A DNA stretch of 64,000 nucleotides from an uncultured Anaerolineae bacterium. GTDB lineage: Bacteria; Chloroflexota; Anaerolineae; J036; Brachytrichaceae. Below the pieces are notes generated by a model. The model worked only from the letters and a program-made list of their open reading frames with translations. It searched no databases and was not told the origin of the DNA. The stretch lies in the NCBI GenBank assembly GCA_937959265.1, contig CALGMA010000003.1:62001-126000 (forward strand), written 5' to 3'. The position numbers and the translations under genes are program-made. Shown here piece by piece: positions 45,484 to 54,541 of this stretch. How positions within the stretch are numbered: the first letter of the stretch is position 1; each line of letters begins with the position of its first letter.

Positions 45484-46182
45484 CTAAGGCGATTCACTGA
45501 CGAGCGCCGGCGCAAAGGGCGCGAGCGGCGGTAGATCCACCAACCGTCGCAGCCACGCAACGAACTCGGTGCGCGGTATCGCTCGCGCGCCGAGCGAAGT
45601 CGTATGCGGCGTCTCCTGTTGGCAGTCCATCATCGGCACGCCCATACAGCGCAGCCGGGCGATCAGGTGCACCAGTGCGACTTTCGACGCGTCGGTCACG
45701 CAGCTGAACATACTCTCGCCGAAGAACATCCGACCGATCTGCACACCGTAGATGCCGCCGACCAGTTCGCCATCCAACCACGCTTCGACGCAGTGCGCGT
45801 GACCCATCGTGTGCAGCGCGCAGTACGCTTCGATCATCTCCGACGTGATCCATGTGCCGGCTTGCTTCGGTCGCGGCGCAGCGCAGTTTAGCATCACGTC
45901 GCGGAAGGCGGTGTCGTAACGAATCTCGAAGCGGCGGCTGCTCAGTCGCCGGCGCAGCGACCGGCTGATGTGAAGTTCAGCGGCGAAGAGCACCTGACGC
46001 GGATCCGGACTCCACCATAGGATCGGCTCGCCCTCGCTATACCATGGGAAGATGCCGCGGCGATAGGCATCGAGCAGGCGCTGGGGCGAAAGATCACCGC
46101 TGGCGCATAGCAAGCCGTTAGGGCGGCGCAGTGCGCGTGCGATGGGTGGAAAAGGCGTATCTTTGCGTAACCAGGGAATCAT
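45484..46182 (-). CDS. aat: Leucyl/phenylalanyl-tRNA--protein transferase
   Basis: Adds Leu or Phe to N-terminal Lys or Arg of proteins to mark them for ClpAP. 232 residues with GLLCASGDLSPQRLLDAYRRGIFPWYSEGEPILWWSPDPR at the start (the classic segment), WITSEMIEAYCALHTMGHAHCVEAW and GGIYGVQIGRMFFGESMFS. Length is normal. I took the ATG at 46182, which matches the family start; the longer frame adds 23 unrelated residues. Confidence 0.93.
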   Translation of the reverse strand: MIPWLRKDTPFPPIARALRRPNGLLCASGDLSPQRLLDAYRRGIFPWYSEGEPILWWSPDPRQVLFAAELHISRSLRRRLSSRRFEIRYDTAFRDVMLNCAAPRPKQAGTWITSEMIEAYCALHTMGHAHCVEAWLDGELVGGIYGVQIGRMFFGESMFSCVTDASKVALVHLIARLRCMGVPMMDCQQETPHTTSLGARAIPRTEFVAWLRRLVDLPPLAPFAPALVSESP

Positions 46183-46365
46183 GCGACGCTTAGCCGTTGT
46201 GTGTCTTGCAAACCGGCGTGGGCTGAGCCCATCGAAGCCCGCACCTTGCACCTCTCAAGCGTGAAGTGCACTCGCTATATAATCACGTGCGAATCTTAAG
46301 CGAAGTTCTCGAGATGCCGACTTGCGTTGCAAGTCTATCATCTTCGATGAAAGGAGCCTCTCCGA

Positions 46366-47733
46366 ATGCCTCAACTCATCACCCCCGACAGTGCGCGCAT
46401 CGCCGGCCGCGGTCAGCAACCGATTCAGGTGATTGATGTCGGCCACGATCCGGCGCTGAAGTCGGCGTTGTTGTCGGGTCGGTTGACCAATCTCGTCGCG
46501 CCGTTTATCTATCATGATCCGTCCAAGCAAATTGCCTACATCCTGATGCCGATGGAGCTGAACCTGCGCGATATGGAGCAGCAGCGCATCATCGGCCAGT
46601 TGACGCAAACTGTGATGCGCGGCTTGCCAGAGAATGCGCCGCGCGCCTATCTGTTGCAACCGCGCATCTTTTTTAGCCTGCAATCGCTGATTGAAGCGAT
46701 CCTGGAACAAGATGGCATCACGCCGGAGATGCTGCGCGCCCAGCAAGAGCGGGTGGATTTGTTGCGCGAGCTCGTGCGCATCGCCGACGAAGCGACATTG
46801 CGCGCCAAAGCGCGCGAGAACGACCCGAAGATTGACGCGACGTTCTTCGATATTCTCTCCGCTAGCATCGAGGCGAATCTGGCATCCGGCCGCGAGCAAG
46901 CCGCCCAGCAATTGGCCAACCTGCAGCAAGTGCTGATCGAGGAGACGACCTACGGCAAGTCTATCGGTGTGCGCATGGCAGCGCTGGAGGCTTTCCGCAA
47001 ATCACCGACGCGCGAGACGTTGCTCGAGCAGTTAATCGCTGCGCCCGATGCCGAGTCGCGCGAGATGCTGATTGCCCTGGGCCGCCAGTTGCTCGACTAT
47101 GCCTTCTTCCAGCAACTGACGATGCGCATCGAGTCAGCGGACGAAGCTGACAAGCAAAAGTTGATCGCTCTACGCAAAGAGATCCAGGAGACGCGCGATA
47201 GGATTGATGCTGCTTCACGCGCCTACATGGAGGAGAAAGCCGCGCTGATCCAGGCCATTGCCTCAAGTGATAACCCGCTGGAGACTGCCCGTGAGCACGA
47301 TGCCGAGATTGACGATGCCTTCTTCGCCGTGTTGCAGGCCAGTGCTCAGGATGCTCAGCGCCGCGGTGATGAGCAGATGCTCAAAGCGCTGTCCGCTGTG
47401 AACGAGGTTGTCATGCAGGTCATCGCCGAGCGACAGCCGCCCGAGGTGCAGATGATCAACATGCTCCTCGCTGCCAAGTATCCCGACGAGACCGAGAAGC
47501 TCCTCAACGAATTCAAGGATGCTGCCGATGACCGGCTGATCGCCATCATGGCGCAGTTCGCCGACCAACTCGCCCAACAAGATCGCACCGACCTCGGCGC
47601 CAAGCTGACCAAGATCATGGTGCAGGCGCGCAAGATCCTGCCCAGGTACGATCCGTCGAAAGAAGCGGCTACCGGCGGAGCGCATCCACCGGAAGAACCT
47701 CCCAAGCCGGTCATCGAGATCGCGCGACGTTGA
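46366..47733 (+). CDS. CpXC-like helical protein without its cysteines
   Basis: 455 residues. The N-terminal part (QVIDVGHDPALKSALLSGRLTNLVAPFIYHDPSKQIAYILMP) resembles the beta domain of CpXC-family proteins, and IGQLTQTVMRGLPENAPRAYLLQP also fits. The usual CpxC cysteine pairs are absent, so zinc is probably not bound. The rest is a long helical region with a possible coiled coil near residues 250-310 (DEADKQKLIALRKEIQETRDR). GAAAGGAG precedes the start. Function unknown. Confidence 0.65.
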   Translation: MPQLITPDSARIAGRGQQPIQVIDVGHDPALKSALLSGRLTNLVAPFIYHDPSKQIAYILMPMELNLRDMEQQRIIGQLTQTVMRGLPENAPRAYLLQPRIFFSLQSLIEAILEQDGITPEMLRAQQERVDLLRELVRIADEATLRAKARENDPKIDATFFDILSASIEANLASGREQAAQQLANLQQVLIEETTYGKSIGVRMAALEAFRKSPTRETLLEQLIAAPDAESREMLIALGRQLLDYAFFQQLTMRIESADEADKQKLIALRKEIQETRDRIDAASRAYMEEKAALIQAIASSDNPLETAREHDAEIDDAFFAVLQASAQDAQRRGDEQMLKALSAVNEVVMQVIAERQPPEVQMINMLLAAKYPDETEKLLNEFKDAADDRLIAIMAQFADQLAQQDRTDLGAKLTKIMVQARKILPRYDPSKEAATGGAHPPEEPPKPVIEIARR

Positions 47734-47742
47734 TGTGAACGG

Positions 47743-47874
47743 AGCCTTGCAGAGCGGCCTGATTAACTATGCCTGCTCAAGGCTAGCTTGCCATTGTGCA
47801 GTGGGCAACACCCAAGCCGTAGGGTAAGGCGCCTTGAGAGGCACTAGCCGGTCTGACCTCCTGACTTACCTACG
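47743..47874. ncRNA. Candidate structured RNA in convergent spacer
   Basis: Three consecutive stem-loops were read on the plus strand. First, AGCCTTG (47743-47749) pairs with CAAGGCT (47778-47784), with inner AGC/GCT and GGC/GCC pairs. Second, TTGCCA (47788-47793) pairs with TGGGCAA (47802-47808) with one bulge. Third, CGTAGGGTAAG (47818-47828) pairs with CTTACCTACG (47865-47874), enclosing a GCCT-TGAG-AGGC hairpin. It could be a 3' UTR, a small RNA or a decayed repeat. I know no matching family. Confidence 0.35.
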
Positions 47875-47888
47875 ACTGCAACTGCAGG

Positions 47889-47925
47889 GCAGAACCTCAG
47901 GTTCTCTGAGAACCTGAGGTTCTGC
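47889..47925. repeat. 37-bp near-perfect palindrome (AACCTCAGGTTCT type)
   Basis: 18-bp arms, GCAGAACCTCAGGTTCTC and its exact complement, surround a single T at 47907. Each arm also contains an internal AACCT-C-AGGTT palindrome. It is the same design as 25706-25736. It lies between convergent genes and may also act as a terminator. Confidence 0.75.
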
Positions 47926-47930
47926 TGCTC

Positions 47931-48314
47931 CTATGCCGCAGATGCCGCCAGCGCTGTGATCAGCAATTCTGCAGTTGCCGGATTGGTGGCCAGCGGCACA
48001 TTGTGCACGTTGCATACGCGCATCAACCCCTGAATGTCCGGCTCATGTGGGTGAGCGTAGAGCGGATCTACGAAGAAGATCACCGCGCGCACATTGCCCT
48101 CGACCACGCAGGCCGCGATTTGCGCGTCGCCGCCGTAGGGACCGGATAGATAGCGATGCACGGGTAGCCCAGTGGCTTGTACGATGCGTTCGCCCGTCGT
48201 TCCGGTCGCGATCAGGTCAAAGAGCGCGAGCGCCTCGCGATGGCGCAGGCAAAACGCCTGCATCGCGTCCTTCTTCCGGTCGTGGGCGATTAGGGCGATG
48301 ACGGGCCGGCGCAT
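47931..48314 (-). CDS. mgsA: Methylglyoxal synthase
   Basis: Converts dihydroxyacetone phosphate to methylglyoxal and phosphate. 127 residues with [36 protein letters not shown] and the catalytic-Asp segment [22 protein letters not shown]. Length and motif order are typical. Four bp separate it from the next gene upstream. Confidence 0.94.
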   Translation of the reverse strand: MRRPVIALIAHDRKKDAMQAFCLRHREALALFDLIATGTTGERIVQATGLPVHRYLSGPYGGDAQIAACVVEGNVRAVIFFVDPLYAHPHEPDIQGLMRVCNVHNVPLATNPATAELLITALAASAA

Positions 48315-48317
48315 AGG

Positions 48318-48596
48318 TCAACCGCCTGACGAGAGCGACGCGATCGAGTCGTTCGTCTCTTCCAGCTTCTGCTTGTTCTCGTCGTAACGCGGCTCCAGTC
48401 CGTCCAGCAGCGCTTGCTTATTGGTGTCCGCACCGAGCGTGCGGCGAATCGCGTCCGACGCCCTGTTCATCGGATCAAGGAAGAACAGCGACACGGCGTT
48501 GTTGGTGATCTGGTTGATCTGGTCGCGCCCGATGAAGTCCCTGCCGGCATGCGCGTTGCCGCTGACATGTGCGCCACCGTTCGTGTCTGTGCTCAT
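48318..48596 (-). CDS. Small acidic protein with GNAHAGRDFIGRD motif
   Basis: 92 residues from the ATG at 48596, preceded by AGAAGG. It starts MSTDTNGGAHVSGNAHAGRD and continues FIGRDQINQITNN, a turn-rich glycine motif I associate with small adaptor or effector-associated modules in Chloroflexota and cyanobacteria. A helical region with Asp, Lys and Glu follows (YDENKQKLEETNDS). No catalytic motif was seen. The stop is 3 bp upstream of mgsA, so the two may be co-transcribed. Confidence 0.6.
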   Translation of the reverse strand: MSTDTNGGAHVSGNAHAGRDFIGRDQINQITNNAVSLFFLDPMNRASDAIRRTLGADTNKQALLDGLEPRYDENKQKLEETNDSIASLSSGG

Positions 48597-48723
48597 CTCG
48601 TTTTGACCTTCTCTGCAATAGAATCGGCTGTCGGGAGACGCTCGCGTGAGCATTGTTTCTGCGAATGCGGAAGTGACTCGACGACCGGCTCTAAGGCTTA
48701 TCGTGAAATGAGAATACCTGCTG

Positions 48724-49842
48724 ATGGATCGTATCTCTCGCATTCCCATTATCGCAGCGGTGATCGCGCTTTGCACGGCGAGCATATTGCTCGTTGCCCC
48801 ACAGTCCCTTACGCGTCCGGTCATGGCTGTCCCGGCATCTCCTCAGTCGCAGCAGGCGGTCCGAGTGGCGACGCGCATCGTCGAGCCACTGGTCGTGCAG
48901 CAGGGCGATTCGTTGAGCGGTTTCAGCATTGACGTATGGCGCGAAGTGGCGCGTCGCGCTGGCCTGCGATATGAGTTCGTCTTGGTAGACAGTGTGCAGG
49001 AGATGCTCGAAGCGGTTGAGCGTGGGGACGCCGATATAGCCATCGCAGCGATCAGCATGACGCCCGAACGCGAGGCGCGTATAGATTTCGCGCATCCATA
49101 CTTCCAATCCGGGCTCCAGATCATGACGCCGATCCGGCAGGCTGGCTTCTTCGATGCATTGCGCAACATTCCCTGGTTGGATCTGCTACAGGTAGTCGGT
49201 GGGTTCTTCTTCTTGATCGTGATCGCCGCGCATGCGATCTGGCTGGCTGAGCGAAGATGCAACCCGGACTTTCCACAAGGATATCTGCGCGGCATCGGTG
49301 AAGGGGTGTGGTGGGCTGTGGTCACCGTCGTCACCGTCGGCTATGGTGACCGCACGCCGAAGCGGCCCTTGGGCCGGGTGATCGCCATCGTCTGGATGTT
49401 CGCCAGCCTTTTCCTCATCGCCCAGCTCACGGCTACAATCACTGCGCGCCTGACGCTACAAGGGCTACAAGGCCAGATCGACGGCGTGAACGACCTGCCC
49501 GGCAAGCGCGTCGTCACCGTCACGGGCACGACGGCTGACCAGTTTCTCACTGCGCGAGGCGTCGTCCACAGCACGGTCGCGCAGATCGAAGAAGCCTATG
49601 CACGCTTGCAAACCGATCGCGCCGATGCGATCGTCTACGATGCGCCGATTCTGAACTACTACGCTGCGAACGCCGGCAAGGGCAAAGTGCGCATGGTCGG
49701 CGAGGTCTTCCAGCCGGAGCCATACGGCATTGCGCTTGCGCCGAGCAGCCCCTATCGCGAGGTCATCAGTCAAGCCGTACTGGAACTCTACATCGACGGC
49801 ACGCACCAAAAGTTGACGCAGCGCTGGTTCGGCGCGCCGTGA
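48724..49842 (+). CDS. Prokaryotic glutamate-receptor-like K+ channel (GluR0 type)
   Basis: 372 residues. N-terminal signal or anchor, then the S1 part of a periplasmic amino-acid-binding domain (about 45-140, ADIAIAAISMTPEREARIDFAHPYF). Then a TM helix (WLDLLQVVGGFFFLIVIAA), a pore loop with the K+ filter TVGYGD at residues 204-209, a second TM helix, and the S2 half of the binding domain (245-370). The order S1-TM-pore-TM-S2 is that of ligand-gated GluR0. A ligand such as an amino acid is likely but unproven. Confidence 0.87.
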   Translation: MDRISRIPIIAAVIALCTASILLVAPQSLTRPVMAVPASPQSQQAVRVATRIVEPLVVQQGDSLSGFSIDVWREVARRAGLRYEFVLVDSVQEMLEAVERGDADIAIAAISMTPEREARIDFAHPYFQSGLQIMTPIRQAGFFDALRNIPWLDLLQVVGGFFFLIVIAAHAIWLAERRCNPDFPQGYLRGIGEGVWWAVVTVVTVGYGDRTPKRPLGRVIAIVWMFASLFLIAQLTATITARLTLQGLQGQIDGVNDLPGKRVVTVTGTTADQFLTARGVVHSTVAQIEEAYARLQTDRADAIVYDAPILNYYAANAGKGKVRMVGEVFQPEPYGIALAPSSPYREVISQAVLELYIDGTHQKLTQRWFGAP

Positions 49843-49843
49843 T

Positions 49844-50356
49844 TCACTTCACACCGATCAGTTCTACGTCGAAGGTGAGCCGTGCGTTGGGTGGGATGAC
49901 GCCACCGGCCCCGGCTGCGCCGTAGGCCAGTTCCGGCGGGATGATCAGCCGGCGCTTACCGCCCACGCGCATGGTGGCCAGTCCTTCGTCCCAGCCACGG
50001 ATGACCTGTCCCACGCCGAGGATGAACTCGAACGGCTGGCCGCGGCTGATTGAGCTATCGAACACTGTGCCGTTATCCAGGTAACCGGTGTAGTGCACGA
50101 TCACCGTCTGTCCGGGCTGCGGCTGCGCACCCGCGCCGACCACTTCGTCAATGTATTGCAGTCCTGAGGCTGTGGTAACGAGCTGCGCCGCGGCGTTGGG
50201 CACTTGCGCCATGGCTTGGGGCGGCGGCACTTGCGGGGCAGGGGCCATCGCCGGCGCGCTCGAGCCGCCTCCGATGAAAGAGAGCGCCAATAGCAGGACA
50301 GTTGCAAGAGCGATCACTCCGATGATCAGCCAGGCGTTCGAAAGTTGTCTCGACAT
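49844..50356 (-). CDS. FKBP-type peptidyl-prolyl isomerase, membrane-anchored
   Basis: 170 residues. An N-terminal TM anchor ([19 protein letters not shown]) and an Ala/Pro linker are followed by the FKBP domain. That holds [68 protein letters not shown] and [24 protein letters not shown], all canonical. It probably acts on folding proteins outside the cytoplasmic membrane. Confidence 0.92.
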   Translation of the reverse strand: MSRQLSNAWLIIGVIALATVLLLALSFIGGGSSAPAMAPAPQVPPPQAMAQVPNAAAQLVTTASGLQYIDEVVGAGAQPQPGQTVIVHYTGYLDNGTVFDSSISRGQPFEFILGVGQVIRGWDEGLATMRVGGKRRLIIPPELAYGAAGAGGVIPPNARLTFDVELIGVK

Positions 50357-50412
50357 CGGTCAAGTCGTCAAGTCCGTCAGGTCCTCAGCCTCTGATGGCC
50401 AATCGCCAATCA
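50352..50412. repeat. Stutter-type spacer before FKBP
   Basis: GTCAAGTCGTCAAGTCCGTCAGG then AATCGCCAATCACTCATC. Short tandem variants overlap the start of the FKBP gene and the end of gcvPB. Confidence 0.4.
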
Positions 50413-51894
50413 CTCATCATCTGCGATCACGCAGCACAGCACCAGCTCTTTGGCAGCCTTCACCTCGTCCAGCCGCTTCATCGGTGCGGTGTGGGGCGCG
50501 TCCTTCAACAGTTGCGGATTTTGCCGCGCTTCTTCGGCGATTTGGAGCATCGCGTCGCAGAAGCGGTCGAGTGTCTGCTTGGGTTCGGTCTCGGTCGGTT
50601 CGATCAACAGCGCCTCGGGCACAACTTTGGGCAATGGGAAGTAGTTGGTCGGGGGGTGGAAGCCATAGTCCATCAGGCGCTTGGAGATGTCCAGTGCAAC
50701 GACCGACGGCGCGCCGGCAATCTTGCCCTGGGCGCACGTCTCGTGCATGCAGAAGCGCTCGCCGTGTGGGAAAGGGTAGACGTCGCGCAGCCGGGCTTGC
50801 ACGTAGTTGGCGTTCAACACGGCGTGCTGGCTCACTGCGCGCAAGCCTGCTTCGCCGTGTACGCGGATATAGGTGAACGCTCGCACCAGCATGCCGAAGT
50901 TGCCGTGGAAGGCGCGCATGCGCCCGATGCTCTTGGGCGGCATGTGCCATTCGTAGCGCCAGTCGTCCTCTCCTTCTTCCACGGCGCGCACGATCGGGCC
51001 GGGCAGGAAGTCCACCAACTTCTCGTTTGCTGCCACCGGCCCGCTGCCCGGGCCGCCGCCGCCGTGCGGTGTGCTGAAGGTCTTGTGCAGGTTGTAGTGG
51101 ATCACGTCGAAGCCGATCTCGCCAGGCTTGGCGATGCCGAGCAGCGCATTCATATTCGCGCCGTCGCCATAGACCAGGCCGCCGGCGGCATGAACCAACG
51201 CGCATACTTCCTCGATGTGTTCCTCGAACATGCCCAGGGTGTTCGGGTTGGTGATCATCAGGCCGCACACCGTGTCGTCGAGCTGCGCCTTGAGCGCGGC
51301 GAGGTCCACGTTGCCGCGCGCGTCGGATGGGATCTCGACCACGTGCAGGCCGGCCATGGCTGAGGAGGCCGGGTTGGTGCCATGCGCGCTGTCGGGGATC
51401 AGCATCTTCGTCCGCTTGTGGTCGCCGCGGTCGGTGTGATAAGCGCGCATCATCAGGATGCCGGTGAACTCACCTTGCGCGCCGGCGGCTGGCTGCAGGC
51501 TTGCACCCTTGAACCCCGCGATTTCGGCCAGATACGTCTGTAGCTCGTATATCAGGCACAGCGCGCCCTGGGCTGCGTCCGCATCGGTGAGCGGGTGGAG
51601 TAGGGCGAAGCCGGGCAACCGCGCCGCGTCCTCATTGACGCGCGGGTTGTATTTCATGGTGCAACTGCCGAGTGGATACAGCGTTGTGTCTATCGCAAAG
51701 TTCAACTGCGAAAGCCGCGTGAAGTGGCGCGTCACGTCAATCTGGCTCACCTCTGGCAGCGGCAGCCGCTCACGTAGCAGCGCTGAGGGCAACACGTAGA
51801 GGGGCACGTCGCTCTCGGGCAGGTGAACACCTCGGCGCCCGGGCGACGACAGCTCGAAGATCAGGGGTTCCACGATGCGTCTACCTCCATACAT
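50410..51894 (-). CDS. gcvPB: Glycine dehydrogenase (decarboxylating), subunit 2
   Basis: PLP subunit of the glycine cleavage P-protein (split type). 494 residues with LYPLGSCTMKYNP, AAGAQGEFTGILMMRAYH, PDSAHGTNPASSAM and the PLP-binding Lys in HYNLHKTFSTPHGGGGPG. Length is typical for subunit 2. An internal GTG at 51873 with GGAGGT upstream is an alternative start. Subunit 1, gcvT and gcvH are not in the window, so the gene is isolated from its usual cluster. Confidence 0.93.
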   Translation of the reverse strand: MYGGRRIVEPLIFELSSPGRRGVHLPESDVPLYVLPSALLRERLPLPEVSQIDVTRHFTRLSQLNFAIDTTLYPLGSCTMKYNPRVNEDAARLPGFALLHPLTDADAAQGALCLIYELQTYLAEIAGFKGASLQPAAGAQGEFTGILMMRAYHTDRGDHKRTKMLIPDSAHGTNPASSAMAGLHVVEIPSDARGNVDLAALKAQLDDTVCGLMITNPNTLGMFEEHIEEVCALVHAAGGLVYGDGANMNALLGIAKPGEIGFDVIHYNLHKTFSTPHGGGGPGSGPVAANEKLVDFLPGPIVRAVEEGEDDWRYEWHMPPKSIGRMRAFHGNFGMLVRAFTYIRVHGEAGLRAVSQHAVLNANYVQARLRDVYPFPHGERFCMHETCAQGKIAGAPSVVALDISKRLMDYGFHPPTNYFPLPKVVPEALLIEPTETEPKQTLDRFCDAMLQIAEEARQNPQLLKDAPHTAPMKRLDEVKAAKELVLCCVIADDE

Positions 51895-51971
51895 CCGAGG
51901 CGCTATCTTATCGCAACTGACGGATCATCGTGGCCTACAGTTGGCACGTTTGCAGTCGCCAAATGCTTACG

Positions 51972-54500
51972 TCACTTGGGCGTTTCGGCGCTCGTCGCCA
52001 GCCGGATAAGCGTGAGCGAATCCGTGGGCGAACTGACCTTGATGAAGATCTGGCCACCGGGCGAGAGATATGGCCCGCTATGGGTGTTTTGCGTCGTGAG
52101 GTCCGAAGCGTCGTTGATCACTGCCTCGAAGGCGCGCGTCTGCCAGTTGAAGAGTGCGATGGACGCGTCACGCAGCGCGCTGAGTGATGTGCTGGCGTTA
52201 TCGAACTCGATGTTCAACGTGATTTGAGACATCGTGTTCGTCGTGCGCACATCCAGCCAGGGCGTAAGTGCGATGATGTGTTCTCCAGTTTCCATCAGCA
52301 GGCCGTTGTCGTTCAGCTCGGCGCCTGCGTTGGTGGCGATGATGTTCCAGGTGAATACATCGGGCGGCAACATCTCCCCTGCCGCAACCAGGTGCTGTTC
52401 GACCGGCAAGCGCCACAGGCGGAGCGCACGATCGGTGTAGTCTGCCCCTTCGATCTGCGCGCCGGTCTCATCGCGCCATTCCCAGCAACCGAGGTACACC
52501 CCCGGCCCAACGCTTTCGGCGCCGAAGACGGTGCTGACCAACCCGAACTGGGCATCCTGGCGAATCGGTTCATCGCTGAAATCCTGCCAGTTCACCAGGG
52601 CATCGGCTAAGGGCGGCGTGTTCTGCTCGAAGGGATACGCGCTCCCGGCCAGGCTCACGGAGCTGCCCGATGAACTCGGTCTGGATGACCGCCCGGAAGC
52701 GCCGAAGCCGAATGTTCGCCCGCCGGTCAACCGTTCGCGGCTGGCGTTGATGGTGCGTAGGAGCGGCAGGGAATGCGGATGGCCGACGACCAGGTTGAGT
52801 TTGACGTCGGTCGTCACGCCGGGTGCGACGTCGCCGATCGCTTGATAGTCCTTGCCGGCGACGACGGCGCAGTTGCGCAGGCGATGCGGCGTATCGTTGC
52901 GGATCGTGCCGGCGATGGTTGCTGCGGTGTTGCCCGTGCCGGAGATGAAGCGTAAGGATGCGTTGACCGGCAGCAGCGTCGCGCCATCGCGTGCGTATAC
53001 CGTGCGCACGTCGCTGTTCGTCACGGCGATGCCGATGATACGGCTAGGTTCGCCGATGGCGAAGGTAACAGAGGTCGCCGGCTCGTCCGGATTGCGCGGC
53101 GGCTCTACCAGGCGCATGAGTGAGCGCCCGGCTTCCAGGGAAGCTTCTACGCGACGTGGCGAGAACAGGCCGAACACGCCGAACGTTTGTGCGTCGCCTG
53201 TCGTTGCGTCGCCCAGCGTCACGCTCAGCCGGTGTACGTGCGGTTGGTTGCCTCGCAGGCGAAAGCCCGTGAGCAGGCCGAGCAAAGTGAAGGCAATCAC
53301 AATGGCTGGCACGGTCACCCATGCCCAGCTTAACTTGCGCAACCGGCGCAGGATGAGGAAGTTCAGCGGTCCGATGACCAGCACGTAGAGTGCGAAGAAA
53401 CCGCCGACGACGAGTGATGGCGGCGGGCTAGCGGCGGTCAACGCAGCAGCAGCGAAAGTGGCTGCTGTGCCTTCGCCGATGATGCCCACGTCGTTGGCGA
53501 GGCCGGCGCGACCGCCGAGCAAGGCAGTGAAGAGCGCAGCCCGGCCGGGCCAGTCGCGCAGAGGCGCGAGCGCAGGATCAAACGCCAGTTGGTCCACCAT
53601 GCCGCGGCCAATCTCGCGGCGTAGGATCAACGGTGTCTCGCTCGAGCCGGCCAGGGTGCGCACGTGTGGGGCTGCCGGTTGTAAGCGGATGACCGGGACG
53701 GACGACGAGGGTAGCACGTCGAGCGACTCGAACGCAACAGGTGCGGCCAGCGCGATCAGCGCGCCGGCGTCGGTGTCGCTGAGCGCACGCTCCGACCGGC
53801 CGGGCGCGATTTCGTTCAATCCACCGAGCACCAGCTCGGCGTTCGGCCCACCGGCCAGGATCAAGTGCCCACCGCTTGCCACCCATTGTCGGATGGCGTC
53901 GCGCTGCGCCTGGGTGAAGGCGTTGGTGTCCACGTTGTCGAGGACGATGGCGTCAGCAATAGCGAGGGCTGCGACGCGATCCGGAAACTGGTCGAGGCGG
54001 AGCAAGGCAAGCGCGCTGGTGCTGCCGTTGGGCGCGCGTACGTCGCCGATGAAGTTGAACGCATCGGGCGGATCGCTGGCGATCAGCACCAGCCGGTCGG
54101 TGGGCGCGAGCTGGCGTGTGACGGGAGTGACGGATGCAATGACCTGGTCGCCGGAAATCAGCCGCACCTCCAACGAGTCGCTGCCTGGTGGCGCGTAGAG
54201 CATCACCTGCCGGCGCGCGTTGCGGCCCAGTGAGACCGGCTGAACGAATCGTTCGGTCGTAGCCAGGCTGGTATTGGTCACTTCTAACTCGCCTTCGATC
54301 GGGTCGCCAGAGTTGACCAGCGTGATGCGCAGCGGCGTCCAGGCGTTCTCTTTTACGTAGGAGTTGAACCCGGCATCCACGACCACGCTGACGCGGATGT
54401 TTGGTTGGCGCGCTGGTTCGGCGTAGGAAGGGTTGCTGAGAGCGACGATGCCTGCGACGCACGCGAGCGCGAGAAGGGTGGATGTTCGCGCCCTCTTCAT
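51972..54500 (-). CDS. Large exported protein with C-terminal membrane helices and beta domains
   Basis: 842 residues. Signal peptide, then an Ig-like domain (WTPLRITLVNSGDPIEGELEVTN). A GATase-like domain follows (AIVLDNVDTNAFTQAQRDAIRQWVASGGHLILAGG). Mid-protein TM helices come next (PPSLVVGGFFALYVLVIGPLNFLIL and WVTVPAIVIAFTLLGLLTGF), and then a C-terminal beta-rich part. I know no function; similar proteins are found near secreted or surface systems. It is divergent from the GAF-PP2C gene, with only 41 bp between the starts. Confidence 0.7.
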   Translation of the reverse strand: MKRARTSTLLALACVAGIVALSNPSYAEPARQPNIRVSVVVDAGFNSYVKENAWTPLRITLVNSGDPIEGELEVTNTSLATTERFVQPVSLGRNARRQVMLYAPPGSDSLEVRLISGDQVIASVTPVTRQLAPTDRLVLIASDPPDAFNFIGDVRAPNGSTSALALLRLDQFPDRVAALAIADAIVLDNVDTNAFTQAQRDAIRQWVASGGHLILAGGPNAELVLGGLNEIAPGRSERALSDTDAGALIALAAPVAFESLDVLPSSSVPVIRLQPAAPHVRTLAGSSETPLILRREIGRGMVDQLAFDPALAPLRDWPGRAALFTALLGGRAGLANDVGIIGEGTAATFAAAALTAASPPPSLVVGGFFALYVLVIGPLNFLILRRLRKLSWAWVTVPAIVIAFTLLGLLTGFRLRGNQPHVHRLSVTLGDATTGDAQTFGVFGLFSPRRVEASLEAGRSLMRLVEPPRNPDEPATSVTFAIGEPSRIIGIAVTNSDVRTVYARDGATLLPVNASLRFISGTGNTAATIAGTIRNDTPHRLRNCAVVAGKDYQAIGDVAPGVTTDVKLNLVVGHPHSLPLLRTINASRERLTGGRTFGFGASGRSSRPSSSGSSVSLAGSAYPFEQNTPPLADALVNWQDFSDEPIRQDAQFGLVSTVFGAESVGPGVYLGCWEWRDETGAQIEGADYTDRALRLWRLPVEQHLVAAGEMLPPDVFTWNIIATNAGAELNDNGLLMETGEHIIALTPWLDVRTTNTMSQITLNIEFDNASTSLSALRDASIALFNWQTRAFEAVINDASDLTTQNTHSGPYLSPGGQIFIKVSSPTDSLTLIRLATSAETPK

Positions 54501-54541
54501 CACTGCACGGCGATTATAAATCTGGTATTCTCGCCTTCGCG

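Noticed and set aside
47743-47925. Integron attC site or attachment site
   Set aside because: No attC core sites, integrase or direct repeats were seen; the structure is closer to RNA hairpins plus a REP-type palindrome.
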